DNA of 64,000 bases from Rhizoclosmatium globosum (Eukaryota > Chytridiomycota > Chytridiomycetes > Chytridiales > Chytriomycetaceae). Position 1 is the stretch's first letter, and the number at the start of each line of letters is the position of its first letter. The notes under the pieces were generated by a model, which did not search any database, was not told the DNA's origin, and worked only from the letters and a program-made list of their open reading frames with translations. The stretch lies in NCBI GenBank assembly GCA_002104985.1, contig MCGO01000014.1:124001-188000 (forward strand), given 5' to 3'. Of the stretch, positions 24,734-37,478 are shown one piece after another. A program made the translations under genes and the position numbers.

Positions 24734-25846
24734 CTAAACTATAACTTGAGTTCCAACCCACATCTGTCCTGGCCCAAGCAAAACTGGATCATCAATCTTC
24801 CCAACTTCCACACAAATCATAGACTTGTATCCCCCTTCCTGAAAATCTTTTAGCGTTGCAGATTTCTCTTTCCATGGATTCCAACCGACAACATCGTCAA
24901 ATCCTGTAATGGATGAAACTATTGCCGATGCATTACCGCCCTCAATAACGGAAGCAGAATGTACATTGTAGTAGATGCGATCAGTTTCAGTGACGATTGA
25001 AACGAGCTTGTTGTGTTCTTCAGGAACTTTGAGTTTGTTCACCTTGTCATAATAGCCTTTGCCTTCAAGACCATTGACTCGCACATTATCAATATTCTAC
25101 GTATTTAGATAACACGATTAGAAAACGTGTTAGCAACATGCTGTTTGAGTTTCCTCACGTTGACTGCAAAGTAGTTATGAAGCACGGTGGTGAAATCGAA
25201 GGAGCTCTCGCCAGTATTTTCAACACGTAATGAGGTCTTAAGTGATTCTGCCATCAAGGTCACAGTATAGATTAGCTTGAACTCGTGGGGCCATTTCCCT
25301 TGTTCCTCTTTTGCAACTCCAGAAGGCTCCAGTGCGAAGGATACTGTCGCTTCAGACGGATTAACGGATTGAGTTCCAAGGTACGTCCATCTGGAAATTT
25401 AATGACTGGTTATGAACTTGTGGCTCAAATCCCATTTAACCAATTACCTTGAGATTCTTGCGAACCCGTGCATAGGGAGCCCAAATGCATCACTTGGACC
25501 AAAGTGTGGGAAGGCGATCGGGCTATACGTTGGTGTTAGATGCAATTAGTGACTCTTCTTATAATTCTCTTGGCACTTTAGTAACTCACATTCCTCCACG
25601 AACGGGGGCACTGCCGTCCAACACGGTTTTGTTGGAAAGAAAGAGTCGTTCTTTTCCATCTTGAATCCAACTTACGACAGTTGCCCCAAACAGTAGGACA
25701 TCAAGAAAACTGTTTCCAACTCGGAGCGTAACCTTGTCGACATTTGCATCAACAGCAAATCTTGTAACAGAAGGGTTGAGGAGCATAACAAAAACGATTG
25801 CGCTCAGTAAGATAAGGGTGCTTGCAAAGAGAACAGAGTTTGGCAT
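24734..25846 (-). CDS. Glucose-6-phosphate 1-epimerase-like protein with N-terminal membrane anchor
   Basis: Four exons without frame breaks: 25590-25846, 25448-25522, 25159-25390 and 24734-25096, giving 308 residues. The family landmarks are GATVVSWIQDGKERLFLS, APVRGGIPIAFPHFGP, LPMHGFARISRW, VLHNYFAV and the C-terminal WNPW-x-EK, GYKSMICVEVG. These galactose-mutarotase-fold enzymes interconvert alpha and beta anomers of hexose-6-phosphates. Unusually, residues 2-22 are a hydrophobic segment (SVLFASTLILLSAIVFVMLL) that would tether or secrete the protein, whereas the yeast homologue is cytosolic. A TTG codon lies 7 codons upstream, but the ATG at 25846 is preferred. Confidence 0.85.
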
Positions 25847-25905
25847 GAGGTTTTTGGGAGCTGACAAAAGTTGTGTCTAAGCATTCCAAGATACACGCGA
25901 TTTAT

Positions 25906-26746
25906 TTAATTGAAACCGAATAACTTTAAAGACGGAGGACGACTTGATTGTTTCCCCGACTCGTTCGCGTTACTCGTTCGTGCCAAACACAAGCCAGGAA
26001 ATATTCCTGTTTCCCCATTGCCTCTGACGATTCTTCCCTTTATCCAACCATCGCTGAATACATGCAATACTTCCACATCTTGCCCGCAAGACACAGTAAG
26101 CTCATCCTGTTCGTTCTTGTTATATCCATCTCGATACGCACTCTCAACTGCAAACGCTTCACCAAAAAGTGTCGAAGCTTCGGAATACGCTGAAGAATAC
26201 GAAGCTCTCTTCTCTTCGAATTTGACTGATTCTTTCAAGTGTCATTGGAAAGTGTCTGTGACCTAATCATGTCTATGTCTGTCTCTGGCGTAATACAACA
26301 CAGCGGAAACATTCCAATTTCGCCGTTGTGGACAAGTTTTCCTCGAGTCCATCCAGTTTCTGTCAATTGTTCTGTGAAGTCCAAGATTTCGACGCTCTGA
26401 CCAGGACTGAGGCTGATTTCTGTCTCACGACTTGCAAAATATCCAACAGTGACAGTTGCAAATGATCCATATATGGGAGAGTATTTGGGTGTCGGTGGAA
26501 GTTCATCTGAGTTTTGGGGTTCTTGAACACACTTGGAATATCTGTGCTGAGAAGCTGTGGCGACATTTTCGATTTGCGCCTGAAATCAAAGGGCTGGAAG
26601 GATTTGTTGCGAGTTTGCATGTGAGACTGGCAGGATGGACTGGAGCTGAATATTTGAAAAGGAAGACACCTCTTGCATACGACATGTTGACATAGTAAAC
26701 GAACTGATTCTTTCAGTTTGGAAGTGCAAACTGGGCAAAGGGTCAT
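25906..26746 (-). CDS. RING-like plus two SH3 domains protein (B), one apparent frame break
   Basis: From the ATG at 26746 the first exon encodes a RING-like start (LCPVCTSKLKESVRLLCQHVVCKRC). A likely intron ends at TTTGATTTCAG near 26583. Then comes SH3-1 (VGYFASRETEISLSPGQSVEIL, GWTRGKLVHNGEIGMFPLCCI) and SH3-2 (DELTVSCGQDVEVLHVFSDGWIKGRI, ETGIFPGLCL), ending at 25906. Between the SH3 domains, at about 26233-26238, the frame shifts as if one T were missing. RING plus SH3 layouts occur in POSH/SH3RF-type ubiquitin ligases that scaffold signalling. Here the second RING cysteine pair is not resolved, so that parallel is only suggestive. Confidence 0.6.
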
Positions 26747-26886
26747 ATTCCCTCACCAGAAGTGGAGGGACGATCAGTCGTTGTCAGTTTTCAGGTTTCC
26801 AGAAGTCACCCAGGCAGAACACATAGAGGCGTGACTTCAACTTAAACTTCATCGAAGATATTTAAATTATTTATATTGTATTTTGC

Positions 26887-27604
26887 TCAAGACCGTTTCG
26901 ACGCGTTTGCCCCAAGGCAATCTGTTGGAAGGACTCCAACAGTATTACTTCCCAATATACGACCCTTCATCCATCCATCACCGAAAATATGTAAGACTTC
27001 CACCTCTTGTCCCGCAGTTACAGTAATTTCATCATGCTGCGAAGCAATATACCCAAACACCACGCGATGAACGTCCTTGTTGGAAGAAATACTAGATGCG
27101 AACGATCTCGCTGAAACTGGAGACGTTGGAGTTTCATGTGACCTGAATGAAGCCGCTGAGCGATCTGATGGTGTTCTGTAAACCCCTGTCGTGGAAAGTG
27201 AGTCGCTTGTATTTCGTGGCTCTTCAGGTGTCACACAACATATGGGAAAGATTCCTGTCTGTCCCGTGGGTATTAGTTTTCCTTGCGCCCATCCTTCATT
27301 GAGCATTGTATGATTTCAACTATTTGGCCAGGCACCAGATTCAGCTCCCCAGGTTGAGAGGCAAGGTACCCGACGGCAACTATGGCCATCGAAGACGATA
27401 TAGGTGCATACGTTGGTATTGGTGGCAGTGTAGGGCTGACATGGTTTTGGTCGTTGTGGATATTGAGGGGTGGCAGTGTGAGGGGTGAACACTTCTTTGG
27501 TTTCCCAAGGCAGAGAAGAGCTTGTTGGAATGCGACATGTGGTATGTTTGTTTGAAAACATTATGCAAGTGTGGCGAAACTTGGCTGCTGGATAGGCAGA
27601 ACAT
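26887..27604 (-). CDS. Protein with two SH3 domains (C), one apparent frame break
   Basis: SH3-1 (VAVGYLASQPGELNLVPGQIVEII) reads into its second half (MLNEGWAQGKLIPTGQTGIFPICCV) only if one A is added at about 27303-27309. SH3-2 is intact (GYIASQHDEITVTAGQEVEVLH, FGDGWMKGRILGSNTVGVLPTDCL). The linker is Ser/Thr-rich. The N terminus is Pro-rich (TLPPIPTYAP) and its start is unresolved. I used the ATG at 27604. Both SH3 domains resemble those of protein B, so B and C look like tandem relatives. There is no enzyme domain. Confidence 0.6.
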
Positions 27605-27661
27605 CAGTCGAACACAAGTCCGCAAGCCTGAACCCAAAAAATAAAATAATATGCAAAATGT

Positions 27662-29188
<1,527 letters not shown>

Positions 29189-29319
29189 AAGGCGGATGGA
29201 ACGGAGTATGTTTGGAAAAGAACAAAAACTAAACAAATCCAATGAGGTTCAATCTTTCGAATTTCTGCATTCTTCATTCACACATCACGAAACGTACACG
29301 AATAAAGCCTAACTGATTT

Positions 29320-32300
29320 TTACCTCCATGACTCCTGTGTTGTGGCGAAGAGAACGCCACTGCCTGTCTCCCCATCCCACAAATTCCCACTCCATTTCGC
29401 CTGTCCTTCCCCGTTCTCGATATTCCAGCCTTTCACTGACAAACCTACCCAATCCGCAACTTCTCCACTTTGTAAACGACGTCCATCATAAACAAGGACC
29501 TTCACGCTCAACTCCTTTTCTGCGAGATATGTTTCAGGAATGATGAAGTCTTTCTGCACGCAATCCCCGTTGCCATAGTACTTCGCAAGATAGGTATTTT
29601 GAATCCAAACATGTGCAGTTGCGGGACCGGAGAGATGCAAGCGCAATGGAACGCGAACTCCATGTGGAAGTGAGAGCTTGATGGCACCTTGGAACCAACG
29701 CGGTTGTTTCTCTGGCCTAAGTGTCAAAACCGCCACTCCATCATGTGCTCCACTTGCAGGAACAATTTCGCTGCCGATGAGTGGGAGGTATCCTACCCCA
29801 AATTCTTCGTCTGGCAGCCCACAATGATTAAATGGCTGGTGCAGCTCGCGTGCATCTACTCCTGTAACTTCCAATCCAAACTTCACACGGCGGTTGAATA
29901 AGAAGCCGGCATATGTCCCGCCAACAGGCTCACTTTCAACTTTCAGATGACGAATTCCACGTCCGTTTCTTACGTCGTTGAGGGCAAACGCTTGACGATT
30001 CAATCCCCAACTTTCAACCAAGATGTATAATGTGTTTACACCGCTTCTTCTCAATTTTTCATGAGGAATTATGTATCGCTGAAGATCTTGGAAAGGGTCG
30101 GGACCCTGTTTAGCCCCATGACTGAACAACTGCAACGCGTATGAAGTGTGACCCCCAACAACATATTCTTTGTTCAAATATATGATGCAGCGGTGTCTAG
30201 TATCAAGTGAAAGGACCAAATTTCTTGCTTCAACTGGCATATACTCTGTTGCTGGAACAGAAATCTTATAAAGCACATGACCTGAAGTGTATCCAAGGTC
30301 AATTGTATCCAAAGCAGGAACTGTAGCTTTTTTGGTACTCATCGCGAGAGGTATCCAAGAATACGAATCAAAGTCGACAGATCGTGCAGACCAAGAATGG
30401 AACTGTCCCATCGAATGATTCTGAAGTGTCGAAAGAGGGGCATCAGTCGAATGTCTCTCTTTGAATTCAAGTCCTGGGAATCCAGCGAGCGGATGTCTCT
30501 TCCAGCATCGGCTTCAATTGTGAAAGGCTTAAATCCGAAATGCTGTCGTGAAGCCAATCCAGCAGAAAACAGAGCAAAGACACAATCTTCCCCTTCTTGC
30601 CATTCAACTTCAAAAGTTCCTCGCTTAATATCATGTTGGGCGAAATAAGAGCCCCAACTGACGGAAACTGGATCACTTCCACAAGCTCTAATCATGTCGC
30701 CAATGCGCCCTTTGTCTGCCCAGAATCCCTCTTCAAAAGTAGGAGACAGTTTATATAGTTCTTCCTCAGGAAGCGCAAGGATTAACAATTCGCTGGGTCT
30801 GTGATCTGGAGGTAAAAACATTAAAACGGAGTAACGACTACTGCAACGCATACCCGTATTCTCCTTGGCAGACATGGACGAAAGCCGCACCAACCATACG
30901 CTCCTTTGAAACTTATAATGCTTGCACTGGCCTCTTTGACTACGTTGACACTGGCCCCCAATTCTCCACGTCCTCTTGTGACCCAAACTTCTCCCTGGAA
31001 AGCCAACTCTCCTCCAGCTTTAGAATCGTTCTGAACAATCCAAACTTGTGTTCGACGACCTTCAACCAAAATATGGGTTCGGAGATGAATTGGTGCAGTG
31101 GAAAACAGCAGGTGCACACCACTGGTATCACTAGAATAGCCCCCAACGCAATAAAGGACCTTTTATACTCCAATGTACCTTTCAATTTGACGGCAGGTCT
31201 TTTGATAAGTGTGACAGTATACTTAGTTGTCTTTCCCGCGAGAAATTACGGATAAACGCCAGCTCGGCAACCTTATCGCCAGCACTGACGCGTTGATTAT
31301 TGAGAATTTTGGTGGCGTTACTTTAATCGTTTGAGCTTTTGGGGGAATCCGATCGGTACGCGTGAGAAGATTGAACGAACGCGTGAATGCTAAACCCAGG
31401 CGTAATTTGCGTCCTCGTCCGGAGAGATACATAAACTCACGAATACAGGCAGAATAATCATATGATGTGTCTGAGAATCGGTATGAGATAGGAAAACAGT
31501 GGATGGAATGCACTCACAAACGTCAGGATCTCCAAGGGTGCCCCAATTAGTGCCGCCGTAACCCATATAGTAGCTGATCATGGTAACACCTTGAGCGAAT
31601 GAAGAGTCATATACTAGTCGCGTATAGTCTTCGCCGTAAAAGCTAATGAGGCAAATAAGTATCGAACCTGGCGCAAAACAGGATAATCACTCATAAATAG
31701 TGTCATATGAGCATCCAAGTTCATAATGGTTGAACCAGCCACCTTGAAGCTCCGCAATAAACATTGGCCCAGTGGCTGCACATCCACCAAACCCGCGAAC
31801 CTTCCTTTCCATTTGATCCATTGCAGATTCAACAATTTTGGGTTCCCAATCAGTCCACTTTGAGTGGTCTCTATGAGTATCTGCATTCACAGCCAAGTTT
31901 GACGGGTCAGAAGTCGGAGCAAAGACTACATATTTGTCGTATGCGTAAAGATCCAGTCCAAATGTCGCCTTTCCGCATTCTTTGTGTTTCTCGTCGCGTG
32001 CAATCCATGATCCAGCCTGCACATCACGTCAGTTTCAAACTAATCAATGGTGCTAGTACTAGCCTCGAATCCATCATTGTGAAAAAGAGGAACGTCAATC
32101 CCACACTCTCGCGCAGTTCGCGCCAAAAAGCGCATGTCATCCGAAGATCCAATTGGAATTCCAATCAGCGTCTCAAAGTTCTCATTCTCGATTTGAAGCA
32201 AAATTACACATCCGTTTGGTTTTTGTGTGATTTGATGTGCTGCAATTATTGGTAGAATAGCTTGCATCCACTCTCGACAATATAAGGAATACTAAACGAT

Positions 32301-32903
32301 TTAAATCAGAACGGGTGTTCCTAATCACAAAAGGAGACACACCTGCATGTCGTATGGCTTGTCAAAATCAAAGTTTGAGTGCCTAATGCGCACATCCTTT
32401 TTCGCCACTAACCAAGACGGCAATCCACCCGCCTGTGTTTCACTACAGATATACGGGCCCGGTGCAGCAATCACGAAAAGATCCAGCTCTTCGCAAAGCG
32501 TCAAGAGGTAGTCTATGTCTCTGTTTCCATCCCAATGATACACGCCTTCATTTGGCGAATGAAATCCCCAGTGAAAGTAAATGCGTATTGCGTTGAAGCC
32601 AATGCTTTTGTATAGCTTTAACACAGCCTCCCATCGTTTACGGTCTGGGATACGCCAAGGGTGGAACTCAGCTGCGAGAATGACTAAAGGCGTACCGTTG
32701 ATGATTAAACTGTGCTTTGTCCACGTCAAGGTGTTGGTTCCTCCAGCAGGCGGAGCATAACAAACATCTGAACTTGAAATTGGCAGGGATCCGAGCTGCC
32801 TCACCCTACGCATTCTCTTTAATGCTAGTAATCCAGCAGCCAATACTGCGATGGTTGCCACAGTAGCCAGCGCCGTTTGTTGAGGAGCTGTCAATGCTGC
32901 CAT
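29320..32903 (-). CDS. GH35 beta-galactosidase, membrane-anchored
   Basis: Start ATG at 32903. A signal anchor follows (about residues 8-28, ATVATIAVLAAGLLALKRM), then the GH35 barrel: AEFHPWRIPDRKRWEAVL, FNAIRIYFHWGFHSP, FVIAAPGPYICSETQAGG, the acid/base Glu in LLQIENENF and the nucleophile Glu in FIAELQGGWFNHY, then YMGYGGTNWGTLGDPDV. Downstream beta-sandwich domains end at 29320 (VKGWNIENGEGQAKWSG). Exon 1 is 32343-32903 and exon 2 is 32060-32291. The junction near 32023-32060 needs a GC donor or one lost base, and the frame also changes near 30460. The enzyme removes terminal beta-galactose from wall or plant polymers. The anchor suggests surface or vacuolar action. Confidence 0.85.
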
Positions 32904-33005
32904 TTGTGGAAAGTTCAAAACAAAGCACATTTAAACATAACTCTTCTATATTACTACTTACGATAAATCAAAGATACACGAATGAGACATCCCTAATCCG
33001 ACAGC

Positions 33006-34022
33006 TCAGTTCTGAGTTCGCAATTCCACACCCAAACACGCCAATGGGAATAATCCAGTAGCTCCAACTCGCGTATCAACAACCTCCTTCGTCTTCCTCC
33101 CAAAAAACCCAAAATTCCACCTCTCCTTCCCACTTGTTAACAGTCCTCCAACTCTTCCGCTACCCGAACGAGCAGTCTCAACCACTCGCCCTCTTGCCCA
33201 AGAATCCTCGAAGCACTCTATAACTTCAATCAAATCCCCAACTTCGACACCCAATTCATCCGGCAATAGCGGCATATAAACTCCAATAACACGCATCCGT
33301 TTCCCAATCAGTTGCGTTAGCATATGATTCTGTTCTGCCTGTTGGGGTTGTGCCGACGGTTTCCTCACTTTCGGAGTCTGTGAAACACAAGTTCCAGGAA
33401 ATACTCCATGATTTGATGTCCCAACAATGCTTCCAAGGACCCAACCGTCATCGTACGTGTGCGTGATTTCGACTTCTTGGCCGACCCTTACAGTAATTTC
33501 GTCATGCTCGGTTTTGTTGTATCCCATTATTATCATGCATCGTTTTGGCGTGTGCGTTGAGGTTTGGGAGGGAGTTGTAGAGGCGGTTGTTGATTCAGAG
33601 AGGATGGAGGGCTGCACAGATTTGGGTATCGAGCGGTTGCGAGAAGGCGGTGGAGAATATCGAGAAGATGTGCGTTGGAGAGATGATGCTGTGTTAAGGG
33701 AGGAGGCAGATTGGGTTGATGGTGGGTGGTATGTTGAGTAGTGGTTGTACGGCCTTGGTTTGTTTTCCTTTTGCTTCTTTCCCATTGCGGCCAGGTCCCG
33801 GGTTAGTTTGAGAGATGGCTTTGAGTCAGTCGCTGCAACTGCTGATTCGCTGTTTGAGGTGGTGGCGGGAGGCATAGTGCTTGGGGCTAGCTGCTCTTGT
33901 GTTGTAGTTGGTGTGCTTTCATTGACTGCCATCTGGAGATCAGCTAGTAGCATATCCAATAAAATGCGCTCGTTGATAGGATCTGCGATTGATGGTAGGC
34001 CTATTGAGTTCGCTGGATTCAT
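33006..34022 (-). CDS. Protein with two SH3 domains and disordered N terminus (D)
   Basis: Single clean exon, 338 residues. Residues 1-160 are Ser/Thr/Pro-rich with a basic PKRC stretch before the first SH3 (GYNKTEHDEITVRVGQEVEI, DDGWVLGSIVGTSNHGVFPGTCV, about 162-215). The second SH3 (GVYMPLLPDELGVEVGDLIEV, SWARGRVVE) has a long insert (about 30 residues rich in Gly/Arg/Lys) before its last strand GATGLFPLACL. The arrangement equals proteins A-C, so this is a fourth member of the local SH3-pair family, set apart by GH35 and DUS2. Adaptor function is inferred. Confidence 0.8.
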   Translation of the reverse strand: MNPANSIGLPSIADPINERILLDMLLADLQMAVNESTPTTTQEQLAPSTMPPATTSNSESAVAATDSKPSLKLTRDLAAMGKKQKENKPRPYNHYSTYHPPSTQSASSLNTASSLQRTSSRYSPPPSRNRSIPKSVQPSILSESTTASTTPSQTSTHTPKRCMIIMGYNKTEHDEITVRVGQEVEITHTYDDGWVLGSIVGTSNHGVFPGTCVSQTPKVRKPSAQPQQAEQNHMLTQLIGKRMRVIGVYMPLLPDELGVEVGDLIEVIECFEDSWARGRVVETARSGSGRVGGLLTSGKERWNFGFFGRKTKEVVDTRVGATGLFPLACLGVELRTQN

Positions 34023-34667
34023 TGGTTTTTTGTTCTGCCACTACCCTTGAACCAAACAAGCCATAGCCTCCTCCCTTAAAAGTTGCAGAGACATTCACTT
34101 TGACCTTTCACGAACTTCATCTGCATGGTTGACTGTGATAATCGCAGATACTGGTTCGCGTCATGTAAGTATTTCGGACCAGCTGAGTCTACTTAAGAAA
34201 GCTTGATTGGTTCAAAAAACCCAAACGATAATTCTAACTATGAGCTCTTATTTTCTTCCTCCCTTCTCTTTCCCATCTGCAAAGTTTGTCAAAAGATTTG
34301 GTTTTAACAACATCTGGATCTGCACAACACCCTCCCACTGATCGTAATCTGTGATACATTTGTTGAGACAAACCTCAGAGGTATGATTATTTTGTTGTTA
34401 TGAAGTCTTGAGTCCCCATTCCTCCGCCCGCATTATGTCCTCACGTCAGTCCTCAATTTACAGTGATTCCTGGGCTCGTGTATGCCTTCTCCTTCTACGG
34501 ATCACTTAAGATATACTATATCTTGCTTTCATTCGGCGTACTGAGGGATCTGAACGAAAAATATTGGCGATCTGTGAGGCGCTGTTGTGACTACAATGAA
34601 ACAAAACCTACCTACCCATTCCAGTTTCTAAGCAAAATTCTGTCTTACCCAGCTATTTTTAGTCGAC
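34023..34667. other. Intergenic, 645 bases
   Basis: Divergent promoter region between the SH3 gene and the PNUTS-like gene. No RNA gene or credible exon was recognised. Confidence 0.6.
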
Positions 34668-36343
34668 ATGGAAATACTCTTGGATTTACTACATTCTCGA
34701 GTGGTACTCCTGGAAAGTGTTGTCGCCGAACTTCGCGATGATATGACAAGGGACAGAAGAAGTGATCACATCAAAAGAACAAACCTTCCGACGACAATTA
34801 TGCTTTCAGATGAAGAAGTGAAAGCCAAATCTGTAGGACAACTCAAAGCATTGTTGATCGCGGCATCATCATACAGTGACATCGACTTTAACAATCCACA
34901 AGCAGCCAAAATATGCCTGCAGCGCATAGTCAACGCTTCTTCTACACTTGAGAGACGCTTACTTGCTCAGCTATTCACAAACAATGTATCAAAAGACTTT
35001 CACTTTAAGTATGTACTTAACTCCCAACTTTTCCATCTAACCGCTCTGCAACAGGCTAAGTCGTGAGAGCGGAGCTCTCGGTCATACTATTTTGAGATCA
35101 GTTCTGGAAAAAGCAACCATGGAAAACGAAATAGAGCTTATTGCTGATTTGCTCAGTCTCCTTCGAAAGTTTCCTGTTGATTTCAAGTTGGTAGAGTCTT
35201 TTACTGGTGTATTGAAAGCACTACAAAGCGAAGATATGACGACTGGTTTGATTTGTGGTTGCTCTTGAACACACTAATTCAAGTATTCTCAGGTTACATT
35301 AATGGTGAAGCTACTATGTTGAGAGAAATTTGGTCCGAGGCTTTAGAACAAAAAGTATGCTCATGACATTGTTTTATTTACCTTCTAACCCACTTCAGAT
35401 GCTAGAGCAGGAGGATGCAATGACACGCAATGTGAGTGCGGCAAATACAGTTGTACCCAAAACAATCGGAAAAGTCCCGTTGAAATCAATACTGCGTACG
35501 TCTCAAAGCATTGATCTGCGTACTTCGAGGCAAACGACAAAGCCTGTCAACGTTGTTGGAAGTGCAGGTCAGCAAAACAAGTTGTACGGTCAAAAAGGGG
35601 AAAAGTGCGGCTTAAATGGTGATGAATGTTCAAGTGATTGACAACTTCTAAACATTCATCCTTTTCGCAGACGTTGCCACAACCTCAATCAACACTTTTT
35701 ATAATCAAGATCCACGAAATGACTTTGTTAGCCTTAAACCACACGCTCGCCCTCTCACACCATGTACTGTTGGACGTGCATCAGATGTATTTGCCCAACC
35801 AGTAAGCAAAAGCCCGGTTCAGGAACAGAAACTTTCGGAGATGAACAGATTGACATCATTGGCGCAGGTTCCAACCGTTTCAGTGCCAGGACCGTCTTCA
35901 GTTGACCAACGACGCGTTAACCGTTTGTTTTCCAATAACGAAGCAAACAGCGAGCCTTCTGCTGCAAGACACGCCCCAACAACTCCCGTTTATAAAATAA
36001 TTGAGCGAAAAGATAATTCGGCTGTTAAAGCGGCTCATCATATGGCTACAGATCATGGAGGTGATAATGGTTATATGATGCAAGTTGGTAACTAATTTTT
36101 GCCATGACCTCAAAAGCAGGCACTTCTTCAGGCAGCCAGTCCAATCAACCAAAGCCCTCAAACAAGCGCCGCTTGGAACACGAAGAATATTCTTTAAGTC
36201 AACGAGTTTCAAAATATTCATCAAGACAAACGTCGGAACAACTTTATGAAAACCCACAAAACAATTCTAAAAAGGAAATTTGCTACTTCTGGAAACGTGG
36301 ACGCTGTGAGTACGGCAAATACTGTCGCAACAAGCATGAGTGA
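34668..36343 (+). CDS. TFIIS N-domain plus CCCH zinc finger protein, PNUTS/Ppn1-like
   Basis: Six exons join in frame: 34668-35008, 35055-35245, 35293-35354, 35399 to about 35567, about 35672-36088, and about 36119-36343. Residues about 90-210 are helical with the layout of a TFIIS N-terminal (LW) domain: ELIADLLSLLRKFPVD, VGVLKALQ-like helix, then EATMLREIWSEALEQ. A Ser/Pro-rich disordered middle follows. The last residues are one CCCH finger, CYFWKRGRCEYGKYCRNKH. TND at the front and one C3H1 finger at the end is the layout of the phosphatase-1 targeting subunit PNUTS (PPP1R10), which acts at transcription termination. I did not find a clear RVxF site, so orthology is a moderate inference. 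Confidence 0.6.
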
Positions 36344-36521
36344 CGAGGAGGAACCACAAAAATTATTGATTTATGAGATTAAATCCACATTTATTATCCA
36401 AAAACATATAATTGTTAACCATACAACCGTACGAACTGAAGGGTAGCTTTCTTCCTAAACCGAACAGCCTCAGGAAGTAACCGTGTCAACGAACAACGAC
36501 TACGAATAGAAAAAATCCACT

Positions 36522-36749
36522 TCAATCTAAGGGATTTGAAGATACCAGTTCAATATCGGATGAAACCGATTTTTCCCCAGCTGGATTCTCACCAACGTCT
36601 ACATTAGCTCCCTTTTGGAGCCATGGATCCCATCGACAAATGGTGGTATAAAAATGAGATACAGAAGCCCTTGCATATAACCCCATCACTCCAAACAACG
36701 TATATAATGCAAAAGAAAGTTGATTTACAATCAATGATACCCCATACAT
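36522..36749 (-). CDS. C-terminal part of a probable small membrane protein
   Basis: The open part has a hydrophobic helix (LSFALYTLFGVMGLYARASV) and a polar acidic tail ending SSDIELVSSNPLD. Upstream on the same strand another hydrophobic segment (SVVATLVVVLFSC) lies in a different frame. It would be continuous if one base were added to the GGGG run at 36740-36743 and perhaps one to the run of six G (plus strand) at 36787-36792. The true start is not resolved and no family is recognised. Confidence 0.35.
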   Translation of the reverse strand: MYGVSLIVNQLSFALYTLFGVMGLYARASVSHFYTTICRWDPWLQKGANVDVGENPAGEKSVSSDIELVSSNPLD

Positions 36750-37478
36750 GAGAACAACACAACTACAAGCGTAGCCACAACAGAAAGGGGGGATTGAGTT
36801 CCTTTTTCAAGGGAATCTCAACTCGCCACGTTTTTCGGAGTCAAGGGACCCCTGAAACAAAGGCGGAACATGTGATAAAGAAAGAAATGTGTTGACACTA
36901 CGGTCGAGAAGAAGGAGCAAGTTGCTATGCAGGTGAGATTTACAAGTTGACAATGCGCGTGAATGGACGCGTACAGATCATGCGTTCGTAACGACGTTGA
37001 AGCTATGATAGAGTACAGATTAATAAGGGAATCAGAAGTGTGCGATAAGGGACAGGAAGAGGGTCGGGGGATAAGAGTCGGTGTCAACTACGTACATATT
37101 TATGGGCAAGTGGAGGTGATCACTTTAAAACTTCTAAACGAAACAGAAAGACGTTAGAAACAAAAGAAGATAGCGAAAGATGTAGTGGCTCTATGGCGTA
37201 CCGATATATCTGCGCTTGATTGACGAGTGACTGCAAGGTATTCTCATTTTTGGATTCCCTTTGTTCCAGAATTTTTTGAAATGCATTGACGTAATGAAAA
37301 TCACGCTTTCGAATTATGTATATGAAGTAGAAGCGTGTTTGAAAGAGAAGATTGCTCATCAAGCCAAATTGACACATAAGCTTCATTCAAAGTACAAAAC
37401 AACAGACAAAAAAGGAGAGGGCGAGAGGCGAAGTAGACCACGCCAAGCGATGCGATAATAAATGAATGGATGGATACT
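36750..37478. other. About 730 bases without a clear gene
   Basis: The left end (36750-36900) probably belongs to the upstream part of the membrane-protein gene ending at 36522. The rest holds only short open frames of low-complexity composition. Confidence 0.45.

Noticed and set aside
30397..30648. Plus-strand frame within the beta-galactosidase
   Set aside because: Antisense to a supported GH35 exon region.
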